Shown: piece by piece, positions 30,401-42,468 of the stretch
Position numbering within the stretch: the stretch's first letter is position 1
Layout of the letters: every line of letters begins with the position of its first letter
From: Ulva prolifera
Taxonomy: Eukaryota; Chlorophyta; Ulvophyceae; Ulvales; Ulvaceae
Direction: 5' to 3'
Assembly (NCBI GenBank): GCA_023078555.1
Contig: CM041198.1
Location: 4,726,354 to 4,790,353, forward strand
DNA: 64,000 bases
Program-made: the position numbers and the translations under genes
The notes under the pieces: generated by a model
Seen by the model: only the letters and a program-made list of their open reading frames with translations
The model's database searches: none
What the model was told of the DNA's origin: nothing

Positions 30401-33179
30401 AATCTCGCCCTACACCTTTAAATCTCGCCCGACAGGCTGGCAGACCATGTTGAATGCTTAACATGCAATCTCGCCCTAGCAATCTCGCCCTAGCAATCTC
30501 GCCCCACACCTTTAAATCTCGCCCGACAGGCTGGCAGTCCATATTGAATGCTTAACAGGTTATCTCGACCTAGCGATGTCACCCTAGCAATCTCGCCCTA
30601 GCAATCTCGCCCTACACCTTTAAATCTCGCCCGACAGGCTGGCAGTACATGTTGAATGCTTAACATTCAATCTCGACCTAGCGATCTCGCCCTAGCAATC
30701 TCGCCCTAGCAGTCTCGCCCAACACCTTTAAATCTCGCCCGACAGGCTGGCAGTCCATGTTGAATGCTCAACATGCAATCTCGACCTAGCAATCTCGCCC
30801 TAGCAATCTCGCCCTACCAATCTCGCCCAACACCTTTAAATCTCGCCCGACAGGCTGGCAGTCCATGTTGAATGCTCAACATGCAATCTCGACCTAGCAA
30901 TCTCGCCCTAGCAATCTCGCCCAACACCTTTAAATCTCGCCCGACAGGCTGGCAGTCCATGTTGAATGCTCAACATGCAATCTCGACCTAGCAATCTCGC
31001 CCTAGCAATCTCGCCCTACACCTTTAAATCTCGCCCGACAGGCTGGCAGTCCATGTTGAATGCTTAACATGCAATCTCGCCCTAGCAATCTCGCCCTACA
31101 CCTTTAAATCACTTCCCGACAGGCTGGCTCTCCATGTTGAATGCTTAACATGCAATCTCGACCTAGCGATCTCGACCTAGCAATCTCGCCCTAGCAATCT
31201 CGCCCTACACCTTTAAATCTCGCCCGACAGGCTGGCAGTCCATGTTGAATGCTTAACAGGTTATCTCGACCTAGCGATCTCGCCCTAGCAATCTCGCCCT
31301 ACACCTTTAAATATCTCCCGACAGGCTGGCACTCCATGTTGAATGCTCAACAGGCAATCTCGACTTGGCATTCTCGCCCTAGCATTCTCGCCCTAGCAAT
31401 ATCGCCCTAGCAATCTCGCCCTCCACCTTAAAATCTTGCCCGACAGGCTGGCAGTCCATGTTGAATGCTTAACAGGTTATCTCGACCTAGCAATCTTGCC
31501 CTAGCAATCTCGCCCTACACCTTAAATCTCGCCCGACAGGCTGGCAGTCCATGTTGAATGCTTAACAGGTTATCTCGACCTAGCAATCTCGCCCTAGCAA
31601 TCTCGCCCTACACCTCTAAATCACTTCCCGACAGGCTGGCACTCCATGTTGAATGCTTAACATGCAATCTCGCCCTAGCAATCTCGCCCTACACATTTAA
31701 ATCACTTCCCGACAGGCTGGCACTCCATGTTGAATGCTGAACATGCAATCTCGACCTAGCGATCTCGCCCTAGCAATCTCGCCCTAGCAATCTCGCCCTA
31801 CACCTTAAAATCTTGCCCGACAGGCTGGCAGTCCATGTTGAATGCTTAACAGGTTATCTCGACCTAGCGATCTCGCCCTAGCAATCTCGCCCTAGCAATC
31901 TTGCCCTACACCTTTAAATCTCGCCCGACAGGCTGGCACTCCATGTTGAATGCTTAACATGCAATCTCGACCTAGCGATCTCGCCCTAGCAATCTCGCCC
32001 TACCAATCTCGCCCTACACCTTTAAATCTCGCCCGACAGGCTGGCAGTCCATGTTGAATGCTTAACAGGTTATCTCAACCTAGCAATCTCGCCCTAGCAA
32101 TCTCGCCCTACACCTCTAAATCACTTCCCGACAGGCTGGCACTCCATGTTGAATGCTTAACATGCAATCTCGACCTAGCGATCTCGCCCTAGCAATCTCG
32201 CCCTAGCAATCTCGCCCTACACCTTTAAATCTCGCCCGACAGGCTGGCAGTCCATGTTGAATGCTTAACAGGTTATCTCGACCTAGCGATCTCGCCCTAG
32301 CAATCTCGCCCTAGCAATCTCGCCCTAGCAATCTCGCCCTAGCAACCTCGCCCTACACCTTTAAATCTCGCCCGACAGGCTGGCAGTCCATGTTGAATGC
32401 TTAACAGGTTATCTCGACCTAGCGATCTCGCCCTAGCAATCTCGCCCTACACCTTTAAATATCTCCCGACAGGCTGGCACTCCATGTTGAATGCTCAACA
32501 GGCAATCTCGACTTGGCATTCTCGCCCTAGCATTCTCGCCCTAGCAATATCGCCCTAGCAATCTCGCCCTACACCTTTAAATCTCGCCCGACAGGCTGGC
32601 AGTCCATGTTGAATGCTTAACAGGTTATCTCGACCTAGCAATCTTGCCCTAGCAATCTCGCCCTACACCTTAAATCTCGCCCGACAGGCTGGCAGTCCAT
32701 GTTGAATGCTTAACAGGTTATCTCGACCTAGCAATCTCGCCCTAGCAATCTCGCCCTACACCTCTAAATCACTTCCCGACAGGCTGGCACTCCATGTTGA
32801 ATGCTTAACATGCAATCTCGCCCTAGCAATCTCGCCCTACACATTTAAATCACTTCCCGACAGGCTGGCACTCCATGTTGAATGCTGAACATGCAATCTC
32901 GACCTAGCGATCTCGCCCTAGCAATCTCGCCCTAGCAACCTCGCCCTACACCTTTAAACCTCTCCCGGCAGGCTAGCACTCCATGTTGAATGCTTAACAT
33001 GCAATCTCGACCTAGCAATCTCGCCCTAGCAATCTCGCCCTAGCAATCTCGCCCAACACCTTTAAATCACTTCCCGACAGGCTGGCACTCCATGTTGAAT
33101 GCTTAACAGGTTATCTCGACCTAGCGATCTCGCCCTAGCAATCTCGCCCTACACCTTTAAATCTCGCCCGACAGGCTGG

Positions 33180-36100
33180 CAGTCCATATTGAATGCTTAA
33201 CAGGTTATCTCGACCTAGCGATGTCGCCCTAGCAATCTCGCCCTAGCAATCTCGCCCTACACCTTTAAATCTCGCCCGACAGGCTGGCAGTCCATGTTGA
33301 ATGCTTAACAGGTTATCTCGACCTAGCGATCTCGCCCTAGCAATCTCGCCCTAGCAATCTCGCCCAACACCTTTAAATCTCGCCCGACAGGCTGGCAGTC
33401 CATGTTGAATGCTCAACATGCAATCTCGTCCTAGCAATCTCGCCCTAGCAATCTCGCCCTACACCTTTAAATCTCTCCCGACAGGCTGGCACTCCATGTT
33501 GAATGCTTAACAGTCAATCTCGACTTGGCATTCTCGCCCTAGCATTCTTGCCCCAGCAATCTCGCCCTAACAATCTCGCCCGACACCTTAAAATCTTGCC
33601 CGACAGGCTGGCAGTCCACGTTGAATGCCTAACAGGTTATCTCGACCTAGCAATCTCGCCCTAGCAATCTCGCCCTACACCTTTAAATCACTTCCCGACA
33701 GGCTGGCACTCCATGTTGAATGCTTAACAGGTTATCTCGACCTAGCGATCTCGCCCTAGCAATCTCGCCCTAGCAATCTCGCTCAACACCTTTAAATCTC
33801 GCCCGACAGGCTGGCAGTCCATGTTGAATGCTCAACATGCAATCTCGTCCTAGCAATCTCGCCCTAGCAATCTCGCCCTACACCTTTAAATCTCGCCGGA
33901 CAGGCTGGCAGTCCATGTTGAATGCTCAACATGCAATCTCGACCTAGCAATCTCGCCCTAGCAATCTCGCCCTACACCTTTAAATCTCGCCCGACAGGCT
34001 GGCAGTCCATGTTGAATGCTTAACAGGTTATCTCGACCTAGCGATCTCGCCCTAGCAATCTCGCCCTAGCAATCTCGCCCAACACCTTTAAATCTCGCCC
34101 GACAGGCTGGCAGTCCATGTTGAATGCTCAACATGCAATCTCGTCCTAGCAATCTCGCCCTAGCAATCTCGCCCTACACCTTTAAATCTCTCCCGACAGG
34201 CTGGCACTCCATGTTGAATGCTTAACAGTCAATCTCGACTTGGCATTCTCGCCCTAGCATTCTTGCCCCAGCAATCTCGCCCTAACAATCTCGCCCGACA
34301 CCTTAAAATCTTGCCCGACAGGCTGGCAGTCCACGTTGAATTCCTAACAGGTTATCTCGACCTAGCAATCTCGCCCTAGCAATCTCGCCCTACACCTTTA
34401 AATCACTTCCCGACAGGCTGGCACTCCATGTTGAATGCTTAACAGGTTATCTCGACCTAGCGATCTCGCCCTAGCAATCTCGCCCTAGCAATCTCGCTCA
34501 ACACCTTTAAATCTCGCCCGACAGGCTGGCAGTCCATGTTGAATGCTCAACATGCAATCTCGTCCTAGCAATCTCGCCCTAGCAATCTCGCCCTACACCT
34601 TTAAATCTCGCCGGACAGGCTGGCAGTCCATGTTGAATGCTCAACATGCAATCTCGACCTAGCAATCTCGCCCTAGCAATCTCGCCCTACACCTTTAAAT
34701 CTCGCCCGACAGGCTGGCAGTCCATGTTGAATGCTTAACAGGTTATCTCGACCTAGCGATCTCGCCCTAGCAATCTCGCCCTAGCAATCTCGCCCAACAC
34801 CTTTAAATCTCGCCCGACAGGCTGGCAGTCCATGTTGAATGCTCAACATGCAATCTCGACCTAGCAATCTCGCCCTAGCAATCTCGCCCTACACCTTTAA
34901 ATCTCGCCCGACAGGCTGGCAGTCCATGTTGAATGCTTAACATGCAATCTCGCCCTAGCAATCTCGCCCTACACCTTTAAATCACTTCCCGACAGGCTGG
35001 CACTCCATGTTGAATGCTTAACATGCAATCTCGACCTAGCGATCTCGACCTAGCAATCTCGCCCTAGCAATCTCGCCCTACACCTTTAAATCTCGCCCGA
35101 CAGGCTGGCAGTCCATGTTGAATGCTTAACAGGTTATCTCGACCTAGCGATCTCGCCCTAGCAATCTCGCCCTACACCTTTAAATATCTCCCGACAGGCT
35201 GGCACTCCATGTTGAATGCTCAACAGGCAATCTCGACTTGGCATTCTCGCCCTAGCATTCTCGCCCTAGCAATATCGCCCTAGCAATCTCGCCCTCCACC
35301 TTAAAATCTTGCCCGACAGGCTGGCAGTCCATGTTGAATGCTTAACAGGTTATCTCGACCTAGCAATCTTGCCCTAGCAATCTCGCCCTACACCTTAAAT
35401 CTCGCCCGACAGGCTGGCAGTCCATGTTGAATGCTTAACAGGTTATCTCGACCTAGCAATCTCGCCCTAGCAATCTCGCCCTACACCTCTAAATCACTTC
35501 CCGACAGGCTGGCACTCCATGTTGAATGCTTAACATGCAATCTCGCCCTAGCAATCTCGCCCTACACATTTAAATCACTTCCCGACAGGCTGGCACTCCA
35601 TGTTGAATGCTGAACATGCAATCTCGACCTAGCGATCTCGCCCTAGCAATCTCGCCCTAGCAATCTCGCCCTACACCTTAAAATCTTGCCCGACAGGCTG
35701 GCAGTCCATGTTGAATGCCTAACAGGTTATCTCGACCTAGCGATCTCGCCCTAGCAATCTGGCCCTAGCAATCTTGCCCTACACCTTTAAATCTCGCCCG
35801 ACAGGCTGGCACTCCATGTTGAATGCTTAACATGCAATCTCGACCTAGCGATCTCGCCCTAGCAATCTCGCCCTACCAATCTCGCCCTACACCTTTAAAT
35901 CTCGCCCGACAGGCTGGCAGTCCATGTTGAATGCTTAACAGGTTATCTCAACCTAGCAATCTCGCCCTAGCAATCTCGCCCTACACCTCTAAATCACTTC
36001 CCGACAGGCTGGCACTCCATGTTGAATGCTTAACATGCAATCTCGACCTAGCGATCTCGCCCTAGCAATCTCGCCCTAGCAATCTCGCCCTACACCTTTA

Positions 36101-37780
36101 AATCTCGCCCGACAGGCTGGCAGTCCATGTTGAATGCTTAACAGGTTATCTCGCCCTAGCATTCTCGCCCTAGCAATCTCGCCCTAGCAACCTCGCCCTA
36201 CACCTTTAAATCTCGCCCGACAGGCTGGCAGTCCATGTTGAATGCTTAACAGGTTATCTCGACCTAGCGATCTCGCCCTAGCAATCTCGCCCTACACCTT
36301 TAAATATCTCCCGACAGGCTGGCACTCCATGTTGAATGCTCAACAGGCAATCTCGACTTGGCATTCTCGCCCTAGCATTCTCGCCCTAGCAATATCGCCC
36401 TAGCAATCTCGCCCTACACCTTTAAATCTCGCCCGACAGGCTGGCAGTCCATGTTGAATGCTTAACAGGTTATCTCGACCTAGCGATCTCGCCCTAGCAA
36501 TCTCGCCCTAGCAATCTCGCCCTAGCAACCTCGCCCTACACCTTTAAACCTCTCCCGGCAGGCTAGCACTCCATGTTGAATGCTTAACATGCAATCTCGA
36601 CCTAGCAATCTCGCCCTAGCAATCTCGCCCTAGCAATCTCGCCCAACACCTTTAAATCACTTCCCGACAGGCTGGCACTCCATGTTGAATGCTTAACAGG
36701 TTATCTCGACCTAGCGATCTCGCCCTAGCAATCTCGCCCTACACCTTTAAATCTCGCCCGACAGGCTGGCAGTCCATATTGAATGCTTAACAGGTTATCT
36801 CGACCTAGCGATGTCGCCCTAGCAATCTCGCCCTAGCAATCTCGCCCTACACCTTTAAATCTCGCCCGACAGGCTGGCAGTCCATGTTGAATGCTTAACA
36901 GGTTATCTCGACCTAGCGATCTCGCCCTAGCAATCTCGCCCTAGCAATCTCGCCCAACACCTTTAAATCTCGCCCGACAGGCTGGCAGTCCATGTTGAAT
37001 GCTCAACATGCAATCTCGTCCTAGCAATCTCGCCCTAGCAATCTCGCCCTACACCTTTAAATCTCTCCCGACAGGCTGGCACTCCATGTTGAATGCTTAA
37101 CAGTCAATCTCGACTTGGCATTCTCGCCCTAGCATTCTTGCCCCAGCAATCTCGCCCTAACAATCTCGCCCGACACCTTAAAATCTTGCCCGACAGGCTG
37201 GCAGTCCACGTTGAATGCCTAACAGGTTATCTCGACCTAGCAATCTCGCCCTAGCAATCTCGCCCTACACCTTTAAATCACTTCCCGACAGGCTGGCACT
37301 CCATGTTGAATGCTTAACAGGTTATCTCGACCTAGCGATCTCGCCCTAGCAATCTCGCCCTAGCAATCTCGCTCAACACCTTTAAATCTCGCCCGACAGG
37401 CTGGCAGTCCATGTTGAATGCTCAACATGCAATCTCGTCCTAGCAATCTCGCCCTAGCAATCTCGCCCTACACCTTTAAATCTCGCCGGACAGGCTGGCA
37501 GTCCATGTTGAATGCTCAACATGCAATCTCGACCTAGCAATCTCGCCCTAGCAATCTCGCCCTACACCTTTAAATCTCGCCCGACAGGCTGGCAGTCCAT
37601 GTTGAATGCTTAACAGGTTATCTCGACCTAGCGATCTCGCCCTAGCAATCTCGCCCTAGCAATCTCGCCCAACACCTTTAAATCTCGCCCGACAGGCTGG
37701 CAGTCCATGTTGAATGCTCAACATGCAATCTCGACCTAGCAATCTCGCCCTAGCAATCTCGCCCTACACCTTTAAATCTC
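33180..37780 (+). repeat. Higher-order satellite blocks at 3590 bp and 715 bp offsets
   Basis: The variant AGTCCATATTGAATGC occurs at 33181 and 36771. CAGTCAATCTCGACTTGG occurs at 33511, 34226 and 37101. The offsets are 3590 and 715 bp. The right third of the array uses more single-base variants (CCACGTTGAAT, CGCCGGACAGG, CTAACAATCTCGCCCG) than the left two thirds. A block near the GAATGCTGAACATGC variant recurs at 28524, 31736 and 35609. Confidence 0.8.
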
Positions 37781-38889
37781 GCCCGACAGGCTGGCAGTAC
37801 ATGTTGAATGCTTAACAGTCAATCTCGACCTAGCGATCTAGCCCTAGCAATCTCGCCCTAGCAATCTCGCCCAACACCTTTAAATCTCGCCCGACAGGCT
37901 GGCAGTCCATGTTGAATGCTCAACATGCAATCTCGACCTAGCAATCTCGCCCTAGCAATCTCGCCCTACACTTTTAAATCTCTCCCGACAGGCTGGCACT
38001 CCATGTTGAATGCTTAACAGGCAATCTCGACTTGGCATTCTCGCCCTAGCATTCTTGCCCCAGCAATCTCGCCCTAACAATCTCGCCCGACACCTTAAAA
38101 TCTTGCCCGACAGGCTGGCAGTCCATGTTGAATGCCTAACAGGTTATCTCGACCTAGCAATCTCGCCCTAGCAATCTCGCCCTACACCTTTAAATCACTT
38201 CCCGACAGGCTGGCACTCCATGTTGAATGCTTAACAGGTTATCTCGACCTAGCGATCTCGCCCTAGCAATCTCGCCCTAGCAATCTCGCCCAACACCTTT
38301 AAATCTCGCCCGACAGGCTGGCAGTCCATGTTGAATGCTCAACATGCAATCTCGTCCTAGCAATCTCGCCCTAGCAATCTCGCCCTACACCTTTAAATCT
38401 CGCCGGACAGGCTGGCAGTCCATGTTGAATGCTCAACATGCAATCTCGACCTAGCAATCTCGCCCTAGCAATCTCGCCCTACACCTTTAAATCTTGCCCG
38501 ACAGGCTGGCAGTCCATGTTGAATGCTTAACAGGTTATCTCGACCTAGCGATCTCGCCCTAGCAATCTCGCCCTAGCAATCTCGCCCAACACCTTTAAAT
38601 CTCGCCCGACAGGCTGGCAGTCCATGTTGAATGCTCAACATGCAATCTCGACCTAGCAATCTCGCCCTAGCAATCTCGCCCTACACCTTTAAATCTCGCC
38701 CGACAGGCTGGCAGTCCATGTTGAATGCTTAACATGCAATCTCGACCTAGCAATCTCGCCCTAGCAATCTCGCCCTAGCAATCTCGCCCTACACCTTTAA
38801 ATCTCTCCCGATAGGCTGGCACTCCATGTTGAATGCTTAACATGCAATCTCGACCTAGCAATCTCGCCCTAGCAATCTCGCCCTAGCTA

Positions 38890-40740
38890 TCACCTATGGA
38901 CTCGGTTCGGTTTCGATGCAGACGAGTATCTTGTTCCGCTTGTGCCGCCTGAAAGGTTACCTTGCATTTAGGCAACAAAGTCAGTGTGCATCTGTCAGAT
39001 GTTTAACTCCTCGGACCGGGTCTGCACGTGTGAAATTAGCGTACGTTGCAGGCGCTGCTAGGAATCAGTACACGGTATAGCATCCATAGACTGCTATTAG
39101 GCAGAAATCATCCACCAATGATTTCACCACTGAAGAACGTCGCCTGGTCAAGCAAACCGTGTGTGATCGGCGAACATGTCGACATACGGTCAGTGCAACA
39201 GGATCAAACGACAGCGGAAACGCATAAAGACGACGGCCCGTACCAGACGAGCCGAATAGTACGTTTTGTGCTTTGGTCACTTTTCGTGAAGTTTCTAGTG
39301 TCGATGGAAGTGGTGACCTGTGAAGCATTGGCATTTCAATTCTTGCAAAGCACCTTGACGCTTCACCACAGCTAGTCAACACGAAACACTGTATAAAATA
39401 TTAAACTTAAGTATGCCGTACTGAGAGCATACGTGGTGAGTGTGCGTGTCCATTTTCGATGGAGAGATGCAGCCAACGAGCTACATTGTTGCCTGCTGAC
39501 AACGACAGCGGCATGCTGGGAGATCTAAGATCAGCAGAAACATAGCATGTGCCATTCATGACGTGGTTACTCCGTCGGCTACGGGGCTGTGATTGACGGC
39601 GATGATGTTTGACTTCCTACGAAACCATCACCGTGAAACTTCAACTCACGATTGGGAGCTACTAAAAACATGGATCACAACCGATGCGCAGTTTGATATG
39701 AGTTGCAAGTAATCATAACACAGGATGCTGAGAGACCGTGTGGCACTCGGGCAGCTCTCACACATTTAAATGTCATGTGCGCTTTTGCGCGGCACCATTG
39801 CACAGATCTGTGTCAATCTGTTATACGTAGGAATCAAACCTTTCTCTGTTATTTTCTGGCTGAAGATTGGCTGCCTAGGCAGCAGCCAAGCGGTCGTGTT
39901 GTTGCTGCTAACAAACGGGTAAGTTCGCACGGACAATGATCCATTCGCCTACAGTGCGCCACGTTGTACTTGCTTATCAACGAGGTGTAAAGAAGTGACA
40001 TGAGTACCAAAGCCGTATAGATATGGTCGCTGCGCATAAAAATTCGGGAACCGGCCCTGCAGAACGTATGCCGCAGGCATACGAATACTTGCCATCACTG
40101 CGCACATGCGATGACCACGATTGTCAGTGTTGGTAAATGTCAGCGTTGATAAGAGTTTCTTCTGCGCAGTACCAAGTTGTCTGCACGCTGCTGCGATAAG
40201 TAGCTGGGACAGATCGGAGTATACCTGCGTACGTGGCCACCAGGGCAGCCAACGTGACAACGGATGAGAGATATGACAGATGGGCCTCGCAGCAGGCATT
40301 GAACCACATAGGTATCATCCGGCAGCCCCATCAGAGCGACACTGCCCCTGCTGCTTAACAATCCGGTGACATGATGTTGCAACGCAGATTCACAGGAACA
40401 CATTGAGGCCTAGGATGTGGCCACAAAGTCTTCGTCACAAAGAGTGTTCTACACTGCATATTAGCTTCACATCCATATTGGCCCTACCAAAGGCATGACA
40501 TAGAGCAGTGAGCTGGTCTTGCATGCGATCAGGATGGGAGTCAACCAGTGCCTTGTGCATTAAATATCGAGCTTTTTAGGCTTGAGAAGGTTTAATCAGT
40601 CCCATCATGACCAAGCACTGATGCGGACGGGCAGGAGTGCCCGCATACAGTGTTGAGGGCACGGAGGAGACTCCGTACACGCCAGACGCGACAAGATTGC
40701 GCTGAGCGATTCTCACAGTACTAGTGCTGCGCGATCTGTG
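38890..40740. other. Unassigned sequence between satellite and gypsy relic
   Basis: About 1.85 kb of non-repetitive sequence. A 109-codon plus-strand frame (39046-39375) overlaps a 105-codon minus-strand frame (39065-39382), and a 116-codon minus frame lies at 39949-40299. None has a motif I recognise, and the overlaps give no reason to prefer one strand. No RNA gene or terminal repeat of the neighbouring gypsy element was recognised. Confidence 0.5.
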
Positions 40741-40744
40741 ATGG

Positions 40745-41006
40745 AATACCCTCTGCCTTCACACGCAGTGCAGAGGGCGTGGCACCGAACATGCACACGT
40801 CAGGGGCAGCAGCACTGTGGTGACAGTGTATTTGCTGGCATACCCTCTGTCTTCGCTCGCAGTGCAGAGGGCGTGGCACCGAACATGCACACATCGGGGG
40901 CAGCAGCACTGTGGTGACATCGTCTTTGCTGGCATACCCTCTATATTCGCTCGCAGTGCAGAGGGCGTGGCACCGAACATGCACACGTCAGGGGGCAGCA
41001 GCACTG
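40745..41006. repeat. 94 bp tandem repeat, about 2.8 copies, with a hairpin
   Basis: TACCCTCTG starts at 40747, 40841 and 40935, giving an exact 94 bp period. Each unit holds the inverted repeat CCCTCTG ... CAGAGGG (7 bp arms), then GCGTGGCACCGAACATGC and a GGCAGCAGCACTG block. The third copy breaks off at about 41006. The copies differ by only a few bases. The sequence is unrelated to the satellite although one satellite monomer class is also 94 bp. Confidence 0.9.
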
Positions 41007-41074
41007 CAACGAGGCTGTTGACTAGGTGGAAGCATCTCTGCTGGCCAGAGTACCAGCGGCTGCATGTGATCATA

Positions 41075-42304
41075 TCACTGACATCCACAGGAGGGCGGCA
41101 AGAATGTATCCCAGTGGTCGTGTGTTGGACTGATAAAATGCCTTAGTGCTTCTCCAATGACCCTGTTCATGCGTTCCACTTGGCCATTTGCTTGGGGGTC
41201 ATAAGAGAAAGTTAACTGTAGCCGAATGCCCATGTGCTTGCAAACGGATAGAAAGAATTTATTTTTCCATTGCACTCCGCGATCACTACATATACCCAAC
41301 TGCAAGCCATAGTGTGGGTAAATATGCTGGAAGAACAACTTGGCAAAGCCTGGCCCGTCCAGAGTACTGAGTGCAAGGACAAGGCGGACCATCTTAAAAA
41401 ACTGGTCAACGAAAACGACGATGCAACCAGAATCAGACACAGTGCGGGGTAGTTGCGTGATCATATCCAAGCTGACAAACCGCCAGCATGCTGTGGGTAC
41501 TAAAAGGGGTGATAGGGTGCTAAATGTGGAATCGGGAGATTTCATTATTTGACATGAATGACACTGCGATACAAATGACTTGATGCCACCGCTGATGTTG
41601 GGCCAATGAAACGTATCCATAATAAGTGCTTGTGTTCTTTGCACACCCAAGTGTGCATGCCAGGGATGCACATGGTGCCGCAACAACATTTGTTTGCGAA
41701 GACCATCATAATCCGGAATGACAAGCTTGTGCTCGCAAAAATATGCTTGCAAATGTTTATCAAACCGAAATTGCTTCGGCGGTTCACGAAATGCAGGGTC
41801 ATGTGCATAATCCTTACGCAAGCGTTCCCAAAATGAATCAATTACGGTGTCAAGAGTAAGATGGTGATTGTGCTGGTCGATGAGATTCGTATCAATGTCG
41901 TCGATGGCCTGAGGGTCGAGAACAATGTCGGCAGAATCACTCGCTGAGGAGTGCTGCCCTAAGTTTCCGGAGCTAGGGCTCGGAGTTGTCGTCAAGCCCG
42001 GAGGTTGGTTGGGCATCGGAGTGGACGGCTGTTGCGGACTCGGTGGTGGGCTGAGCGGCGGGCAGAGGGACTGAAACCGGTTGCTGCGCCGTGTTGAGGG
42101 CGCAGCCTGTAACGGGGGTTGTGGCCGGGGCCGCCGCGGAGTCGTGGCCGGGAGTGGTTGCCCTAGTCCAGCATTCTCTGCACGACTGAGTAAGCGGGGT
42201 TGCTTGGCTGGCGGCTGAGCTGCTGTAGCGCCCAGGTTAACTGCTGTCCCCAAGTTGTGCGGGAGAATAAATTCGTGGCGGCCGGAAGTGGAGCAGACTG
42301 CCAA
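41075..42304 (-). pseudogene. Ty3/gypsy integrase, C-terminally truncated
   Basis: The 409-codon frame begins with about 130 residues of Pro/Ser-rich linker that joins RNase H to integrase. Next comes an HHCC zinc domain (H213, H218, C248, C251), then the catalytic core with D280 (VSLDMITQLP), D341 (CSDRG) and E377 (NGQVERMN). D341 and E377 are separated by 35 residues, the classic D,D-35-E spacing, so the catalytic triad is intact. The frame ends at HWDTFLPPSCGCQ, just where gypsy integrases normally continue into a C-terminal domain. The next bases lead into the 94 bp tandem repeat. Integrase would insert the cDNA into the genome; this copy lacks its C-terminal domain and should not work. 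The first codon is set only by the open frame, since in life it would be part of a polyprotein. Confidence 0.93.
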
Positions 42305-42468
42305 GCCGACGGCGTAACCCTGCGGGATTTCATAAGTACCATGCCATGTGATGGAGCCTGTGACAATGGTAGTGGAGGGAATGCCTCCGATTAATCCGGT
42401 GCGGGGCCGGTGGACCTGCGCACTAGAAGGCTGGTCAGCGCTAATGCTCGGTAAGGTTCTTGAGGCCC

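Larger units (their letters stand above)
1..38889 (+). repeat. Composite satellite array, 52/53 bp core plus n x 14 bp module
   Basis: The whole stretch is one tandem array. Each monomer has a 52 bp core, starting CTACACCTTTAAATC, passing through GACAGGCTGGCA and ending ATGTTGAATGCTTAA. The core is followed by 14 bp modules of the type CTAGCAATCTCGCC; the first module is usually CATGCAATCTCGAC or CAGGTTATCTCGAC. Two modules with the 53 bp core (AAATCACTTCCCGAC variant) give 81 bp; three give 94 bp and four give 108 bp. For example, successive GACAGGCTGG sites at 111 and 219 are 108 bp apart. Longer module runs occur, as at 1192-1317 with nine. The array ends abruptly in CCCTAGCTATCACC near 38889, and the left end lies outside the window. 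The plus strand is C-rich over G. Centromeric, pericentromeric or subtelomeric placement is possible but not shown by the sequence. Confidence 0.98.

Noticed and set aside
1685..35613. About 30 similar small plus-strand ORFs of 60-73 codons as a gene family
   Set aside because: They are direct translations of tandem 81 bp satellite monomers, with identical nucleotide context outside the frame and no ribosome, promoter or codon signal. Divergence is not biased to silent sites.
1..38889. CRISPR array
   Set aside because: The spacers are not unique: both the long core and the 14 bp modules repeat, lengths vary in 14 bp steps, there are no cas genes, and the surroundings are eukaryotic retrotransposons.
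39046..39382. Protein-coding gene on either strand
   Set aside because: Frames of 109 and 105 codons overlap almost completely on opposite strands with no recognisable motif. Length alone does not decide between them, so they are left inside the unassigned region.
40721..41146. Overlapping ORFs on both strands across 40.72-41.15 kb
   Set aside because: They are translations of the 94 bp tandem repeat and repeat the same peptide (CMFGATPSAL-type) in each unit. No independent evidence of coding.
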